Below, piece by piece: positions 35,554 to 35,807 of a stretch of DNA of 35,807 nt. Positions within the stretch are counted from its first letter, which is position 1. Every line of letters starts with the position of its first letter. The notes under the pieces were generated by a model. That model ran no database searches. It had not been told where the DNA came from and was given only the letters and a program-made list of their open reading frames with translations. The stretch is from positions 1-35,807 of the forward strand of contig CAMDJH010000032.1 in NCBI GenBank assembly GCA_945900455.1, read 5' to 3'. Source of the DNA: Akkermansia muciniphila. GTDB lineage: Bacteria > Verrucomicrobiota > Verrucomicrobiia > Limisphaerales > UBA9464. The position numbers were made by a program, and so were the translations under genes.

Positions 35554-35807
35554 ATGGAGAATCGAGACCTCAAAGAAGTTGCCGGTGTCATCGACGCAGA
35601 GTCTACCCCGCCGCGGACCGACGAATTATGCCTCCACCGTCGCTTCGAATGGTATGCCGCCAACCGTCCCGGACGCCGTGGCCGTAATCGACGAGGGCGT
35701 TGACTTTTCGTATAATCAAATCAACGCCCGGGCCAATAGTCTTGCCCGCTATTTGCTGGACTGCGGAGTAACCGCCGAGGCACCGGTGGGAATCTGTCTG
35801 GAGAGAT
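35554..35807 (+). CDS. Start of a second NRPS/adenylation gene, apparent frameshift, cut by window end
   Basis: From ATG 35554 the frame reads MENRDLKEVAGVIDAESTPP and ELCLHRRFEWYAANRP, the usual lead-in of an adenylation domain (LHxxFExxAxxxPDAVAV). It then drifts into RRGRNRRGR and stops at 35703. Shifting by one base at the run TCCCGG (about 35668-35672) restores PDAVAVIDEGVDFSYNQINA, RANSLARYLLDCGV and GICLER to the window edge. So a single extra base, real or an assembly error, interrupts the gene. ATG 35654 opens the second frame alone, and GTG 35509, which overlaps the NRPS stop, is another possible start. The product type beyond an adenylation domain cannot be known from this window. 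Confidence 0.7.

Overview
The window looks like a chromosome segment from a Verrucomicrobiota bacterium (PVC group, Limisphaerales/Pedosphaera-like). The evidence is three separate proteins with the N-terminal methylation motif [20 protein letters not shown] typical of that phylum, a Tat-exported Gfo/Idh-type oxidoreductase, PQQ and NHL beta-propeller exoproteins, and a BlaI plus M56-peptidase pair carrying a very long extracytoplasmic tail. LptE- and BamD-like proteins show a Gram-negative envelope. The phylum is inferred from gene style; no rRNA is present.

Layout. 1-3.7 kb: a DUF481 outer-membrane protein, mscL with a clear terminator, a PIG-L deacetylase, and aspartate kinase on the minus strand. 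3.73-4.2 kb: tRNA-Leu(CAG) followed by the 3' remnant of a lost gene. 4.2-5.6 kb: a Gfo/Idh/MocA oxidoreductase. 5.9-8.9 kb: a minus-strand pair made of an exported protein with three near-identical 205-residue repeats and a pseudopilin. 9.1-11.4 kb: class I fructose-bisphosphate aldolase and a divergent REP-associated tyrosine transposase. 11.7-14.6 kb: a pseudopilin, a small lipoprotein, a YchJ/SEC-C protein and a MoxR ATPase. 14.65-17.6 kb: an envelope operon, bamD-like, lptE-like, then a PQQ-type propeller that could serve as a BamB-like partner. An MlaF-type ABC ATPase is divergent from it. 18.5-20.7 kb: the potassium transporter kup behind a well-conserved c-di-AMP (ydaO-type) riboswitch, a promoter and a hairpin that appears to mask its ribosome binding site. 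21.3-24.9 kb: a blaI-blaR1-like pair with a palindromic operator. 25-28.8 kb: a pseudopilin, a cytochrome P450, an NHL-repeat protein and queD.

The last 7 kb is a nonribosomal peptide synthetase locus. A two-module NRPS (C*-A-PCP-C-A-PCP-TE) has binding-pocket residues that suggest Ala then Val. Its first condensation domain has lost its whole C-terminal lobe (about 253 residues in frame). A relic of another carrier-protein domain lies just upstream. A second adenylation-type gene starts immediately downstream with an apparent frameshift and runs off the window. The locus therefore looks like an NRPS cluster being remodelled or decaying. Its product, transport and phosphopantetheinyl transferase are not visible here.

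The two most informative signals beyond ordinary genes are the layered leader of kup and the rearranged NRPS architecture.
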